Notes under the pieces: model-generated
What the model saw: the letters and a program-made list of their open reading frames with translations, nothing else
Told to the model about the DNA's origin: nothing
Database searches by the model: none
Shown here: piece after piece, positions 26,231 to 34,216 of the stretch
Position numbering within the stretch: the stretch's first letter is position 1
How the letters are laid out: every line of letters starts with the position of its first letter
Program-made: the position numbers and the translations under genes
Assembly (NCBI RefSeq): GCF_007786445.1
Contig: NZ_VNJI01000007.1
Location: forward strand, 1 to 64,000
Direction of reading: 5' to 3'
Origin: Paenibacillus cremeus
Lineage (GTDB): Bacteria; Bacillota; Bacilli; Paenibacillales; NBRC-103111
Length of the DNA: 64,000 nucleotides

Positions 26231-27590
26231 CGGAAGCTACCCCTGTTGTTTTCCATGATGAATCGGCATAGACGGATACCAGTGCGGTAAAGAGCGGCAG
26301 ACTCCACAGAAAAATGCTGTAAGGCAAATACTGTTCCACCGGAAGCCCCACGAATGTGCTGCACAAGACGGCGAGCAAATTCCAAGGCACCATTGCGGCA
26401 AACACAGCGCTTGTATCGGCAATGACCCGAGCCAGCTGCGCCGTCCGGAATTGCTGCTTCCAGAATGGCAAAATATTGCGCCCGCACATCATGATCGGCA
26501 GCGTCTGCGTGCAGGAGATCAAGCAAAGGAGAAAGCCGAACACGCCGGTCTTGATCGTCGCAGCCGTTAAGCTGCGCAGGTGTCCGAGTCCTTTTTCGAT
26601 GTACGCGCTGATCATCCCTGATTTCTCCATTATACCATTGAACGCCCCCGCGAGCACAATCAATGCGACGAGTGAGATCATGTGCAGCAAGCCTTTGCCT
26701 TGGGTCAAGGGGTGTACGCCGCCATACCAAATATCGCTCAGCCAATCGCCCAAAGCGACTTGTTTCAAAAAAGAGCCGACCCAAATTGCTGCGGCGCTCG
26801 AAAGCATGAAGCCGTACTTCGTTTTGAGACGCAGCAGGATCGAGCCCAGTAAGATCACAATTGGCGCAAGCAGCAAAATGGTCTGCCAAACGCTCTCTGA
26901 GGGTGAAACGATCCCCTGTGCGAAGCTTGCAGCCGTGCGATTCGCCCTCAGATCGAGCCACAAATAAAAGCCGAGCGAGCTAATCACTGCAGCCAAGGTG
27001 GTGGGGAGCATCGCCCGCCATTGCACGGGTACCGCTGTGTCCGTAGAGCTGGCGATCAGCTGATGCGCGCTCGAGAAAGGTGAGGTCCGATCACCGACAA
27101 AGGCGCCGGAAATGACCGCCCCTGCAATGAATGGAAGCGGAACCTGCAGATGAACGGCCATCCCGATCAGCGGAACGCCGACCGAGCTTAACGTCCCCGT
27201 CGAGGTGCCTAAAATCATGGATACGCACAGGCTGATCAGAAAGGACAACGCCAGCAAGTAGGAAGGATGGACAAACGCGAGCGCCCAGGCGATCATTTCG
27301 TCCAGCGTACCGCTGGCAGCCCAGCAAGGAAGAACGATGGCGACGAGCAGCAAGAGCCATATCACCTCTTTGGTGTGCCCGATGCCCTCCAGCATACTGC
27401 GGATAATGATGCCCGGGGATAGTCCTTTCATGAGAGACATCGCAATAAGTACAAGCAATCCGAATGAAAATCCGAAGGCCATCGGGATGTTGTAAGCATA
27501 AGCTGCGGCCAATCCAAAGATGGTGGTGGCCACGATGAGACTGAGCTGCCATATTCGAAGCATAATCTGAGCTGACTCCTTTTGTTTCAT
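26220..27590 (-). CDS. NhaC-family Na+/H+ antiporter
   Basis: A 456-residue integral membrane protein with eleven or twelve segments. The NhaC hallmarks are GTSTGTLSSVGVPLIGMA in the middle and FVGDRTSPFSSAHQLIASST after it. Related proteins exchange sodium for protons or, in some cases, organic acids such as malate and lactate. Because it is fused in an operon with an MFS carrier and a hydroxyacid dehydrogenase, a metabolite-exchange role is possible but unproven. First gene of the operon. Confidence 0.9.
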   Translation of the reverse strand: MKQKESAQIMLRIWQLSLIVATTIFGLAAAYAYNIPMAFGFSFGLLVLIAMSLMKGLSPGIIIRSMLEGIGHTKEVIWLLLLVAIVLPCWAASGTLDEMIAWALAFVHPSYLLALSFLISLCVSMILGTSTGTLSSVGVPLIGMAVHLQVPLPFIAGAVISGAFVGDRTSPFSSAHQLIASSTDTAVPVQWRAMLPTTLAAVISSLGFYLWLDLRANRTAASFAQGIVSPSESVWQTILLLAPIVILLGSILLRLKTKYGFMLSSAAAIWVGSFLKQVALGDWLSDIWYGGVHPLTQGKGLLHMISLVALIVLAGAFNGIMEKSGMISAYIEKGLGHLRSLTAATIKTGVFGFLLCLISCTQTLPIMMCGRNILPFWKQQFRTAQLARVIADTSAVFAAMVPWNLLAVLCSTFVGLPVEQYLPYSIFLWSLPLFTALVSVYADSSWKTTGVASDEQ

Positions 27591-27775
27591 TCTGGATGTT
27601 GGAACCGTTGAAACACTTTGAACACTAATTTGTAATTATATCGAATTTCTGGAGCGGTTCCTATCGTTTTTTTGCTAGAATATAGAATAAGAAGCCGCGA
27701 ACAAACGTGCCAAGCGGTTACACCAGGTTCATTCTGGTTACATTAATGGAACGGAAAGGAGCTGCAGGTCGGAAG

Positions 27776-28594
27776 ATGGTACGAAAATTTATTAAAGCAT
27801 TATCGGATCAAATCGCGAAAGATGACGCTTTCGGTCTGGCGGCCCAATGCGCTTATTACTTTTTATTGTCGTTGTTCCCCTTCCTCATCTTTATCGTGAG
27901 CTTGCTCGGATTTATGCCCTTCAGTTCCGACGAGCTGATAGAGTTTTCAAAGCAGTACATCCCTCGCGGCGTTGCGGTGGGCTTGGAATCGCAGCTGCGT
28001 GAAATCGTGGACATCAAGCGAAGCGCCAGCCTCTCCTTCGGTTTGCTCTTCTCCCTTTTCACCGCCAGTGCGGCGATGAATGCGATTGTCAATGCCGTGA
28101 ACCGCGCCTACGGGCTCCCGGATCGAAAAAGCTACATCCACTCCCGGCTGCTGGCGATATTGCTGACCCTCGGGATGCTAATCGTCGTGGCGTCGGCATT
28201 GCTGCTGAGCGTATTCAGTCATTCTATCGGCGACTGGCTGGCCGCGCATACGTTCGTGCCGATCGACAAGATTAAGCTCTGGAACGTACTCAGCTGGATC
28301 ATCAACTTTGCCATTTTGTTCTGCGTGTTCCTGGGACTGTATTTCATCGCACCCAACACCTGCTTACGCTGCAAAGAGGTGCTTCCCGGCGCCATTCTGG
28401 CCTCGATTGGCTGGCAGGTTACATCACTCGGCTTCTCGTATTATGTCAACCATTGGGGCAACTACAACGCGACCTATGGCAGCTTGGGGGGCGTCATCGT
28501 CCTGCTCACCTGGTTTTATTTATGCGCCTTCATCATCATTGTCTGCGGAGAGATTAATGCCATGTCTTATTTGCTGAAAAATCGAAAAGAGTAG
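27776..28594 (+). CDS. YihY/BrkB-family membrane protein
   Basis: A 272-residue protein with about six transmembrane helices. Family features include DDAFGLAAQCAYYFLLSLFPFLIF at the N-terminus, TASAAMNAIVNAVNRAYGL, CKEVLPGAILASIGWQ and NYNATYGSLGGVIVLLTWFYL near the end. The function is unsettled; older RNase BN annotations for the family are incorrect. The ATG at 27776 starts the conserved region; AAAGGAG is 14 bases upstream, somewhat far. Confidence 0.9.
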   Translation: MVRKFIKALSDQIAKDDAFGLAAQCAYYFLLSLFPFLIFIVSLLGFMPFSSDELIEFSKQYIPRGVAVGLESQLREIVDIKRSASLSFGLLFSLFTASAAMNAIVNAVNRAYGLPDRKSYIHSRLLAILLTLGMLIVVASALLLSVFSHSIGDWLAAHTFVPIDKIKLWNVLSWIINFAILFCVFLGLYFIAPNTCLRCKEVLPGAILASIGWQVTSLGFSYYVNHWGNYNATYGSLGGVIVLLTWFYLCAFIIIVCGEINAMSYLLKNRKE

Positions 28595-28600
28595 AATTGC

Positions 28601-28647
28601 AAAAAGGGGCGGCCCTCGGTAGTTGAACTACTTCGAGAGACCGCCCC
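28601..28647. terminator. Bidirectional terminator between yihY-like and ypsA-like genes
   Basis: GGGGCGG at 28606-28612 pairs with CCGCCCC at 28641-28647, extended by inner pairs around TAGTTGAACTA. The minus strand has a TTTTT run and the plus strand a weaker ATTCTTCT. It separates two convergent genes. Confidence 0.85.
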
Positions 28648-28653
28648 ATTCTT

Positions 28654-29205
28654 CTAGTAGGAGTCGTACCGCTCCTCCTCCGCAATGCTTTGCAAATCGA
28701 ACGCCGTGATGCTGTGGATCGGATAGGCTCTCGATTTCGCCAGCTGCTCCGCCGCTTCTTTCATATACTTCGGCGAGCCTTCCTTCTCTTCGTCATAGAG
28801 CAGGAGCATCCCGTCCGTGTTGCGCAGCAGAAACTTATTTTTCTCCCGAAACTGCCACGGCCCGTCGTACTTGCTTTTGGTGACGCTGTTGACGTAGTCC
28901 GCCCTGACCAGAATCGATCGGTAATAGGTCTGCTTCTCCTCGCTCCAGTTCTCGTCCTGCTCCAAAAACGGCGTAATGACGGCCACCCGGAGGTGGACGT
29001 ACTGCTCCTTCAGCTCCAGCGCCGCATCCGCCGCCCACAGCTCCACGCCCCACTGCCCGCTGACGATGACCCATTCGAGCCCTTCGTCCATGAGCGACAT
29101 CAGCCGGTTCTTAACCGCCTTCTTAATGATCTCGATCCCCGCATGCTTGAGCGAAAAAATGCCCAGCTCCTGCGCCTTATACCCCGTAACCAGCACCCTG
29201 TTCAC
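28654..29205 (-). CDS. ypsA: YpsA (DUF1273, SLOG-superfamily) protein
   Basis: A 183-residue protein of the DUF1273 family. It has the N-terminal VLVTGYKAQELGIF, the nucleotide-binding-like region EWVIVSGQWGVELWAADAALEL, and the C-terminal LLRNTDGMLLLYDEEKEGSPKY. SLOG-fold proteins bind nucleotide-derived ligands; in Bacillus subtilis YpsA has been linked to cell division and oxidative stress. A GTG at 29205 with GGGAG nine bases upstream is the start. Confidence 0.92.
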   Translation of the reverse strand: MNRVLVTGYKAQELGIFSLKHAGIEIIKKAVKNRLMSLMDEGLEWVIVSGQWGVELWAADAALELKEQYVHLRVAVITPFLEQDENWSEEKQTYYRSILVRADYVNSVTKSKYDGPWQFREKNKFLLRNTDGMLLLYDEEKEGSPKYMKEAAEQLAKSRAYPIHSITAFDLQSIAEEERYDSY

Positions 29206-29318
29206 TGTACCGCACTCCCGTCTGCTGCAACCGTTACATCGTGCCTAGTGGTGTCGGTTGTCAACACAAGCTCTCAACAGATACAGGTTAGCACAGTCCG
29301 CCGCCAGATGGAACCTAT

Positions 29319-29525
29319 TTATCGCCCGTCGTACCTGGAGTCGACTTCTTTGGCTAAGGCGCGATACAGCTTCGTCTCCTCGGCTACCGGGTCCCATTGC
29401 GAAGGGATGCGAATCTCGGGATTAAACGGGAGCTTCTGCTTTACGGCCTGCGCGGTCGGCGGCATCTCCACTTCCCCTTCGGTTAACAGCTGCGCGAGTG
29501 TTTCTTCCACTTCTCGATGATCCAT
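29319..29525 (-). CDS. Small hypothetical protein (68 aa)
   Basis: A 68-residue protein starting MDHREVEETLAQLLTEGEVE and containing PPTAQAVKQKLPFNPEIRIPSQWDP. The ATG at 29525 has GGGAGAG upstream; the frame is open to 29597 but the extension looks random. No family is recognised with confidence. It stands upstream of ypsA on the same strand with a gap of about 110 bases. Confidence 0.65.
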   Translation of the reverse strand: MDHREVEETLAQLLTEGEVEMPPTAQAVKQKLPFNPEIRIPSQWDPVAEETKLYRALAKEVDSRYDGR

Positions 29526-29672
29526 GTGCCTTACTCTCCCATCACCATGATTTTGACGATATCCAAAGCGTACCCGATTTTCTTCCACAATAACCAAAAG
29601 AGTATGTGAAAGCCAAATCCGCTTATACTATGATCAACTACGGCTTTAAGGCCCGAGGAGGTCGCCCGAAAT

Positions 29673-30317
29673 TTGACTTCTGCAACTTCTGACCCATTAA
29701 AAGTCCCTTTTACTCAACGTTACGGCGTAGTACTCTTTTTGGCCATCTTGTTCACGGTCTTCTGGATCGTTCTAGCGTTTCACCCGACCAACCGGGTACA
29801 GTGGATCATGGAAAATATTCTGGTTCTTGCCGCGGTGATTTTCCTGACAATCCTAAGCCGCAAGTTTCCGCTTTCGAACCAGTCGTACTTCCTAATCTTT
29901 ATCTTTCTATGCTTTCATACCTACGCTGCCCATTACACCTATGATGGTACGCCGTTCGACCGCTGGCTCAAAGAAAACTTTCATGCGCAGCGAAGCTACT
30001 TTGACCGCGTCGTTCATTTCTTGTTCGGCCTGCTCCTGGCCCCGGTCCTCAAGGAGGTGCTGGTGCGCACGAACCGCTTGAAAGGCCTCTGGATCTACGC
30101 GCTGCCGGTCGCCTGCGTGTTTGCGCTTAGCGCTTTCTTCGAGATCCTCGAGATGTTCGTCGCTCTATTCGGCGGATCGGCCGGCGAAGATTATATGGGG
30201 CTGCAGGGCGATATCTACGATTCGCAAAAGGATATGGGTCTCGGACTGCTCGGCGGCGCCTGCACGATGGGCTGGCTTGCATGGCGTCAAAAGCATCGGC
30301 ACAGCGTGCCGGAATGA
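29673..30317 (+). CDS. DUF2238 (YjdF-like) membrane protein
   Basis: A 214-residue membrane protein with about five or six helices. DUF2238 marks are HTYAAHYTYDGTPFDRW, RSYFDRVVHFLFGLLLAP and the acidic motif GEDYMGLQGDIYDSQKDM before the last helix. A TTG at 29673 is the start, supported by GAGGAGGT nine bases upstream. The function is unknown. Confidence 0.87.
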   Translation: MTSATSDPLKVPFTQRYGVVLFLAILFTVFWIVLAFHPTNRVQWIMENILVLAAVIFLTILSRKFPLSNQSYFLIFIFLCFHTYAAHYTYDGTPFDRWLKENFHAQRSYFDRVVHFLFGLLLAPVLKEVLVRTNRLKGLWIYALPVACVFALSAFFEILEMFVALFGGSAGEDYMGLQGDIYDSQKDMGLGLLGGACTMGWLAWRQKHRHSVPE

Positions 30318-30327
30318 TCATAATGAA

Positions 30328-30358
30328 AATAACCCCCCACGACTTGTGGAGGGTTATT
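30328..30358. terminator. Bidirectional terminator between the DUF2238 gene and bioY
   Basis: AATAACCC (30328-30335) pairs with GGGTTATT (30351-30358), with an inner CCAC/GTGG. T-rich sequence follows on both strands. Confidence 0.8.
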
Positions 30359-30364
30359 ATTGTG

Positions 30365-30928
30365 TTAGGCGGTCACGCGGGTATGCGGGAATACACGGCG
30401 TACCGGCATAACGATGAGAGCGGCGATCACCGCTTTGACCGCGTCGCCCGGCAGGTAAGGGTAGCAGCCTACTACCATCGCTTTCGCAATCGGCATCTTG
30501 GCTACATGTGCCAACCATGGCACTCCGACAAAATACAGCAGAAGCGAGCCGAACACCTCACATGCGAGGAACGCCAGCAGCAGTGGAACTGCGCCTTGCC
30601 CTTTGATCCGCTTCATCACAAGACCGATCAGGAGCGCTCCGAATGGAAACGCCCATAAGAAGCCGCCTGTGGCCCCTAGGACGACTGGAAGCCCCCCGCT
30701 GCCTTGCAGGAGCGGCAGACCGAGCGCCGTCAGCACGACGACGAGTGCAATGCTGAAAAAGCCATATAGCGGACCCAGCAGTGCACCTGCCAGCATAACG
30801 ACCAAATTTTCTAGCGAGATCGGGATCGGGGTGAAGCCCAGATGAATATTCAAGTAGCTGGACACCACAAATAATGCGGCGAAAAGAGCGCTGAACACCA
30901 TACCTTTGACAGTTATCAATGTTTTCAT
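30365..30928 (-). CDS. bioY: Biotin transporter substrate-binding protein BioY
   Basis: A 187-residue S-component of an ECF-type biotin transporter with about six helices. Family features are HLGFTPIPISLENLVVMLAG, LGPLYGFFSIALVV, GATGGFLWAFP and the C-terminal YLPGDAVKAVIAAL. The ATG at 30928 has AGAGGAGGC upstream. A BirA-type operator lies 18 bases upstream of the start, so expression should fall when biotin is plentiful. The divergent ATPase genes may supply the energising module. Confidence 0.94.
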   Translation of the reverse strand: MKTLITVKGMVFSALFAALFVVSSYLNIHLGFTPIPISLENLVVMLAGALLGPLYGFFSIALVVVLTALGLPLLQGSGGLPVVLGATGGFLWAFPFGALLIGLVMKRIKGQGAVPLLLAFLACEVFGSLLLYFVGVPWLAHVAKMPIAKAMVVGCYPYLPGDAVKAVIAALIVMPVRRVFPHTRVTA

Positions 30929-30946
30929 TGCCAAGCCTCCTCTTAT

Positions 30947-30979
30947 TTGTTAACCTAAAAATAAGTTAACAGTTAACAA
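30947..30979. promoter_or_regulatory. BirA biotin operator
   Basis: TTGTTAACC (30947-30955), 15 bases, then AGTTAACAA (30971-30979). This is the nine-N15-nine inverted repeat of Firmicute BirA boxes, with one mismatch. A further GTTAAC lies between the arms at 30965-30970. It sits between bioY and the divergent ECF ATPase gene and could control both. Confidence 0.88.
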
Positions 30980-31031
30980 TTAATTGCGATTGTAGCACAC
31001 ATCATCTCCGAGGAAAAGAGATTTTTGTCAA

Positions 31032-31868
31032 ATGAGCAAATTAAAGGAATTCATAACCATTCATCAATTATCCGTTACTTTTCCTTCGGGTGAGCAGGAA
31101 AAAAAGGCACTGCAGCAGTTGGAGCTCTCCCTATATGAAGGACAATGGACGGCGATCGTCGGCTCGAACGGCTGCGGCAAAAGCACGCTCGCCAAAGTAT
31201 TGACCGGCTTAATTCCGCCAACAAGCGGAAGCGTTCAGATTGATTCGAAGGCCCACCCGGCGGTTCAGATGGTATTCCAAAACCCGGAGACTCCGATCAT
31301 AGGGGAAACGGTGTACGAGGATGTTTGCTTCGGGCTGATGAATTACGGAGTGGACGCTGAGGCTATGAAACGGCGGGCGCTGGAGGCGCTCCAGCAGGTG
31401 GGGTTGCTTCCGCTTGCGGAGGCGCAGACGGCCTCCCTCTCGGGAGGTCAGAAGCAGCTGCTCAATATTGCCGGGTGCTTGGCGCTGAACCCGCCGATCT
31501 ATGTGTTCGATGAAGCAACCTCGATGCTCGATCCCCTATCTCGACAGCACGTGCTGGAAGCGGTGAGGAAGCTGCACGATCAGGGGCACACGATCCTCTG
31601 GATCACCCAGCTGCTCGATGAGCTCGCTTGGTGTGACCGGGTTGTGGCGATAGAAGACGGGTCAATTGCGTATGATGGTCCGAAGACGGACTTTTTTTAT
31701 CCCGCCTCGGGGGATGAACAAAGTGTTTGCGAAAGCTTGGGCTTTGTAGCTCCATATACCGTAAAAACCGTTCAGGCGCTCCGGAAGCGCGGATTTCAGC
31801 TGAATCCCCTGCCCGTATCGCCAATTGAATTCAGTAAGGCTGTGAGTGCACTTTATGATTCGAATTAA
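31032..31868 (+). CDS. ECF transporter ATPase (EcfA-type)
   Basis: A 278-residue ABC ATPase. It has Walker A (GSNGCGKSTL at about 44), a Q-loop in VQMVFQNPETPI, the ABC signature SLSGGQKQLLNIAG, Walker B IYVFDEATSMLD and the switch-region ITQLLDEL. The FQNPE sequence is typical of ECF/cobalt-type ATPases. GAGGAAAAGAG stands upstream of the ATG. It overlaps the next gene by 14 bases; the pair forms the energising module and is divergent from bioY across the BirA box. Confidence 0.9.
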   Translation: MSKLKEFITIHQLSVTFPSGEQEKKALQQLELSLYEGQWTAIVGSNGCGKSTLAKVLTGLIPPTSGSVQIDSKAHPAVQMVFQNPETPIIGETVYEDVCFGLMNYGVDAEAMKRRALEALQQVGLLPLAEAQTASLSGGQKQLLNIAGCLALNPPIYVFDEATSMLDPLSRQHVLEAVRKLHDQGHTILWITQLLDELAWCDRVVAIEDGSIAYDGPKTDFFYPASGDEQSVCESLGFVAPYTVKTVQALRKRGFQLNPLPVSPIEFSKAVSALYDSN

Positions 31869-33570
31869 TCAACTGACGATATATCCAGGCAACGACAGCT
31901 CCCTGCCGCCCCTGCTCTGCGACATCGAGACGGTGTTCGAGCCTGGCACGATTACGCTTCTCGTTGGCCGAACCGGTGCCGGCAAGAGCACGCTGCTTCA
32001 GACGTTGGCCGGTCTGCTGCCGCTTGGCGCGGGAAGCATCCGCTACGACGACCTCCCGCTCTGGTCACCGGACGGACACATCGCGGAAGCGGTGCTCCAC
32101 CGGCTTGGCATCACGTTCCAGTACCCGGAGCGCCAGCTGTTCGCCGAATCGGTGCGCAAGGAGCTGGCGTATTCGCTGCGCCCGCTGCGGTTGTCCGCGG
32201 AGGCCAGCGAGCGGGCCGCTCTGGAGGCGATCCACCAGCTGAGGCTTCCGCCGGAGCTGCTGGATGAGCCGGTCCTGACGCTGTCGGAGGGGACGAAGCG
32301 GAAGGTTGCGATCGCCGGGACGCTGGCGGCGAAGCCTGAATGGCTGCTGCTGGACGAGCCGACCGCAGGCATGGATCCGGGCAGCATCGAGCTGCTCAAG
32401 GAGCTGCTGCTGGCCCATCGGGCTAGAGGCGGGGGCATCGTCGTGGCCAGCCACGATCTGGATGCGCTGCTGCCGCTGGCCGATCGGGTGCTCATGCTGA
32501 AGCACGGCACGGTGCTGGCGGATTGGACCCCTGGGCCGCGCGATCACGAGCTGCCTGAGCTGCTGCTGCGCGCGGGGGTGGGCTGGCCCAGCAGCATCCA
32601 AATTCACGCCGCACTGCAAGAGGCGGGAATGGAGCTTAGCGGCAGCACGTTCACCCCGGAGGAGACGGCTGGGGCGATCGCCGAGCAGTTGGTGCAAGCG
32701 GCAGCGGCAGGCAGGAAAGCCAGTGCGGCTTCTGCCATCAAGACATCGCTCCAATCTCACGAGCAATGGGAATCGTCACTGCAGGCTCAGCCGCGAAAGC
32801 AGGAATCTCGCGCAGAGCGCATGAATCCGCTGGCGAAGTGGCTGTTTTACATGCTGGTGTCGGCTGGAATTCTAATGCAGGATGCTCCATTCGGCTTGAG
32901 TCTTGCCTCAGTCGTCACCGTGCTGACGATCTTGCTTTCTGGAGTGCCTATACGCAGGGTTGGTCGGGGGATTCGATTTTTTCTGGTGTTTATCGTGATT
33001 TCCAGCGTTATTGCTGGGCTCGGCGTTGAGGCGCGGGATCCTGCGGTGCCTCTGATGCTGTCGTTCTCTCTCGACTCGGCGCTCGTAACAGCCAAGCAGC
33101 TGTCCCGCTTCCTGCTGCTCATGGCTTTGAGTGTCGTATTCATTGCTACGACAAGCGAGCGGCGAATGCAGCGCGGTCTGGAGCAGGCGTTCTCCCGGCT
33201 GGAGCGGTTTCATGTACCGGTGTCGCTGATTACCTTTACCGCCGCGCTCATGCTGCGCTTTGTACACCTGCTGAGCCGGGAGGTTGAACGCCTTTCTCTG
33301 ATTACGCAAGCCCGAGGCAAAATCCGGGTCAAACCGGGCACGATCCGGCTGCGGGACCTGCCCGTCTTTCTCATTCCGCTGCTGCTGTCCATGATGAAGC
33401 AAGCCGAGGATATGACCTATGCCTTGGAGGCGCGGGGCTATCGGGTTAAATTCCGGGGCACAAGCACCACTTTCGAGCGGATGCCCTTCGATCGTCTGGA
33501 TAAGCTAATTACCGCTTCGGGCGTGCTGCTGCTGATTGTGCTCTATATCATTCATAGGTTTGGGCTGTAA
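31855..33570 (+). CDS. Fused ECF ATPase-EcfT transmembrane protein
   Basis: About 571 residues. Residues 1-225 are an ABC ATPase (Walker A GRTGAGKSTL, FQYPERQLF, Walker B LLLDEPTAGMDPGS, ASHDLDALL). Its signature is altered, reading LSEGTKRK instead of LSGGQ. A linker of about 90 residues rich in Ala, Gln and Glu follows. Residues about 325-571 are an EcfT scaffold with several helices and the two coupling Ala-Arg-Gly motifs (QARGKIRV and EARGYRVK). EcfA2 and EcfT are normally separate chains, so this is a natural fusion. The ATG at 31855 is preferred over a GTG at 31846. Confidence 0.9.
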   Translation: MIRINQLTIYPGNDSSLPPLLCDIETVFEPGTITLLVGRTGAGKSTLLQTLAGLLPLGAGSIRYDDLPLWSPDGHIAEAVLHRLGITFQYPERQLFAESVRKELAYSLRPLRLSAEASERAALEAIHQLRLPPELLDEPVLTLSEGTKRKVAIAGTLAAKPEWLLLDEPTAGMDPGSIELLKELLLAHRARGGGIVVASHDLDALLPLADRVLMLKHGTVLADWTPGPRDHELPELLLRAGVGWPSSIQIHAALQEAGMELSGSTFTPEETAGAIAEQLVQAAAAGRKASAASAIKTSLQSHEQWESSLQAQPRKQESRAERMNPLAKWLFYMLVSAGILMQDAPFGLSLASVVTVLTILLSGVPIRRVGRGIRFFLVFIVISSVIAGLGVEARDPAVPLMLSFSLDSALVTAKQLSRFLLLMALSVVFIATTSERRMQRGLEQAFSRLERFHVPVSLITFTAALMLRFVHLLSREVERLSLITQARGKIRVKPGTIRLRDLPVFLIPLLLSMMKQAEDMTYALEARGYRVKFRGTSTTFERMPFDRLDKLITASGVLLLIVLYIIHRFGL

Positions 33571-33579
33571 TCCAGAAGC

Positions 33580-33861
33580 TCAGTGCTGCCCCGGACCAAA
33601 ATACTGCACAAGAAAATAAATCGCTGCGATGTTCATCAGCAATAAGGCCGGTACTCCGAGAATAAAAGAGGTGTGCTTCGTCTTATGACGCCACACGCGC
33701 ATGCCAAGCCAAGTTCCCAGCGCGCCGCCGATGGCCGACAGCCCGAACAGCTTTTTTTCCGGCACGCGCCGCTTGCCCTGCTTGGCCCGCGACTTGTCGT
33801 CGCCCATCGTCCAAAAGCTAAAAATATTGATCACGATCAAATAAAGAATAAACAGCTTCAT
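33580..33861 (-). CDS. DUF1294 membrane protein
   Basis: A 93-residue protein with two or three hydrophobic segments. The DUF1294 marks are MGDDKSRAKQGKRRVPEKKL, then FGLSAIGGALGTWLGM and RHKTKHTSFILGVP. Function unknown. The ATG at 33861 has AGAGAGGGAG upstream; the frame continues to 33903 without a site. Confidence 0.87.
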   Translation of the reverse strand: MKLFILYLIVINIFSFWTMGDDKSRAKQGKRRVPEKKLFGLSAIGGALGTWLGMRVWRHKTKHTSFILGVPALLLMNIAAIYFLVQYFGPGQH

Positions 33862-33927
33862 ATGTGCTCCCTCTCTTTTTCGGCTTACGAAGTTAAAATG
33901 CAAATTCCATCATACCACAGTTCATGC

Positions 33928-33957
33928 AAAAAGAGACTGCCCTAGCAGGACAGCCTC
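33928..33957 (-). terminator. Terminator of the 47-aa gene
   Basis: Imperfect stem GAGACTGCCC (33933-33942) with GGACAGCCTC (33948-33957), about eight pairs with two mismatches, followed by TTTTT on the minus strand. It lies beyond the stop of the small gene at 33980-34123. Confidence 0.65.
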
Positions 33958-33979
33958 CGTAGTCAACCTTAAGTCTCAC

Positions 33980-34123
33980 TCAAATGGACGGACGATTCGG
34001 CTCGTGCCGATCCTTATGAAAGGTAGGCATCAAGTTGGCTTTGCTTTCGATCGCTTGATTGGAATTATCGGCCATCGATTGCATTTTTTGCTGCATACTT
34101 CTGCTCTTGTTCTTCCTACTCAT
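33980..34123 (-). CDS. Small basic hypothetical protein (47 aa)
   Basis: A 47-codon gene with a textbook TTAAGGAGGCACC site before the ATG at 34123. The product is basic and Ser/Gln-rich (starts MSRKNKSRSMQQKM, ends RHEPNRPSI), without hydrophobic segments. It resembles the many small basic proteins of spore formers, but no family can be named. It is followed by a terminator. Confidence 0.65.
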   Translation of the reverse strand: MSRKNKSRSMQQKMQSMADNSNQAIESKANLMPTFHKDRHEPNRPSI

Positions 34124-34216
34124 TGGATGGTGCCTCCTTAAGAGTGAAGTCTTGGATGACAGCTATAGTATGCCTGCCCGCCCTTAGGATCATGCAATCC
34201 CGGTTCAATCGGTCCC

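Noticed and set aside
28690..29520. 276-codon open frame on the plus strand
   Set aside because: Shadow of ypsA and the neighbouring small gene; composition is that of a reverse-strand reading.
32065..32766. 233-codon frame on the minus strand
   Set aside because: Antisense to the ATPase part of the fused ECF gene.
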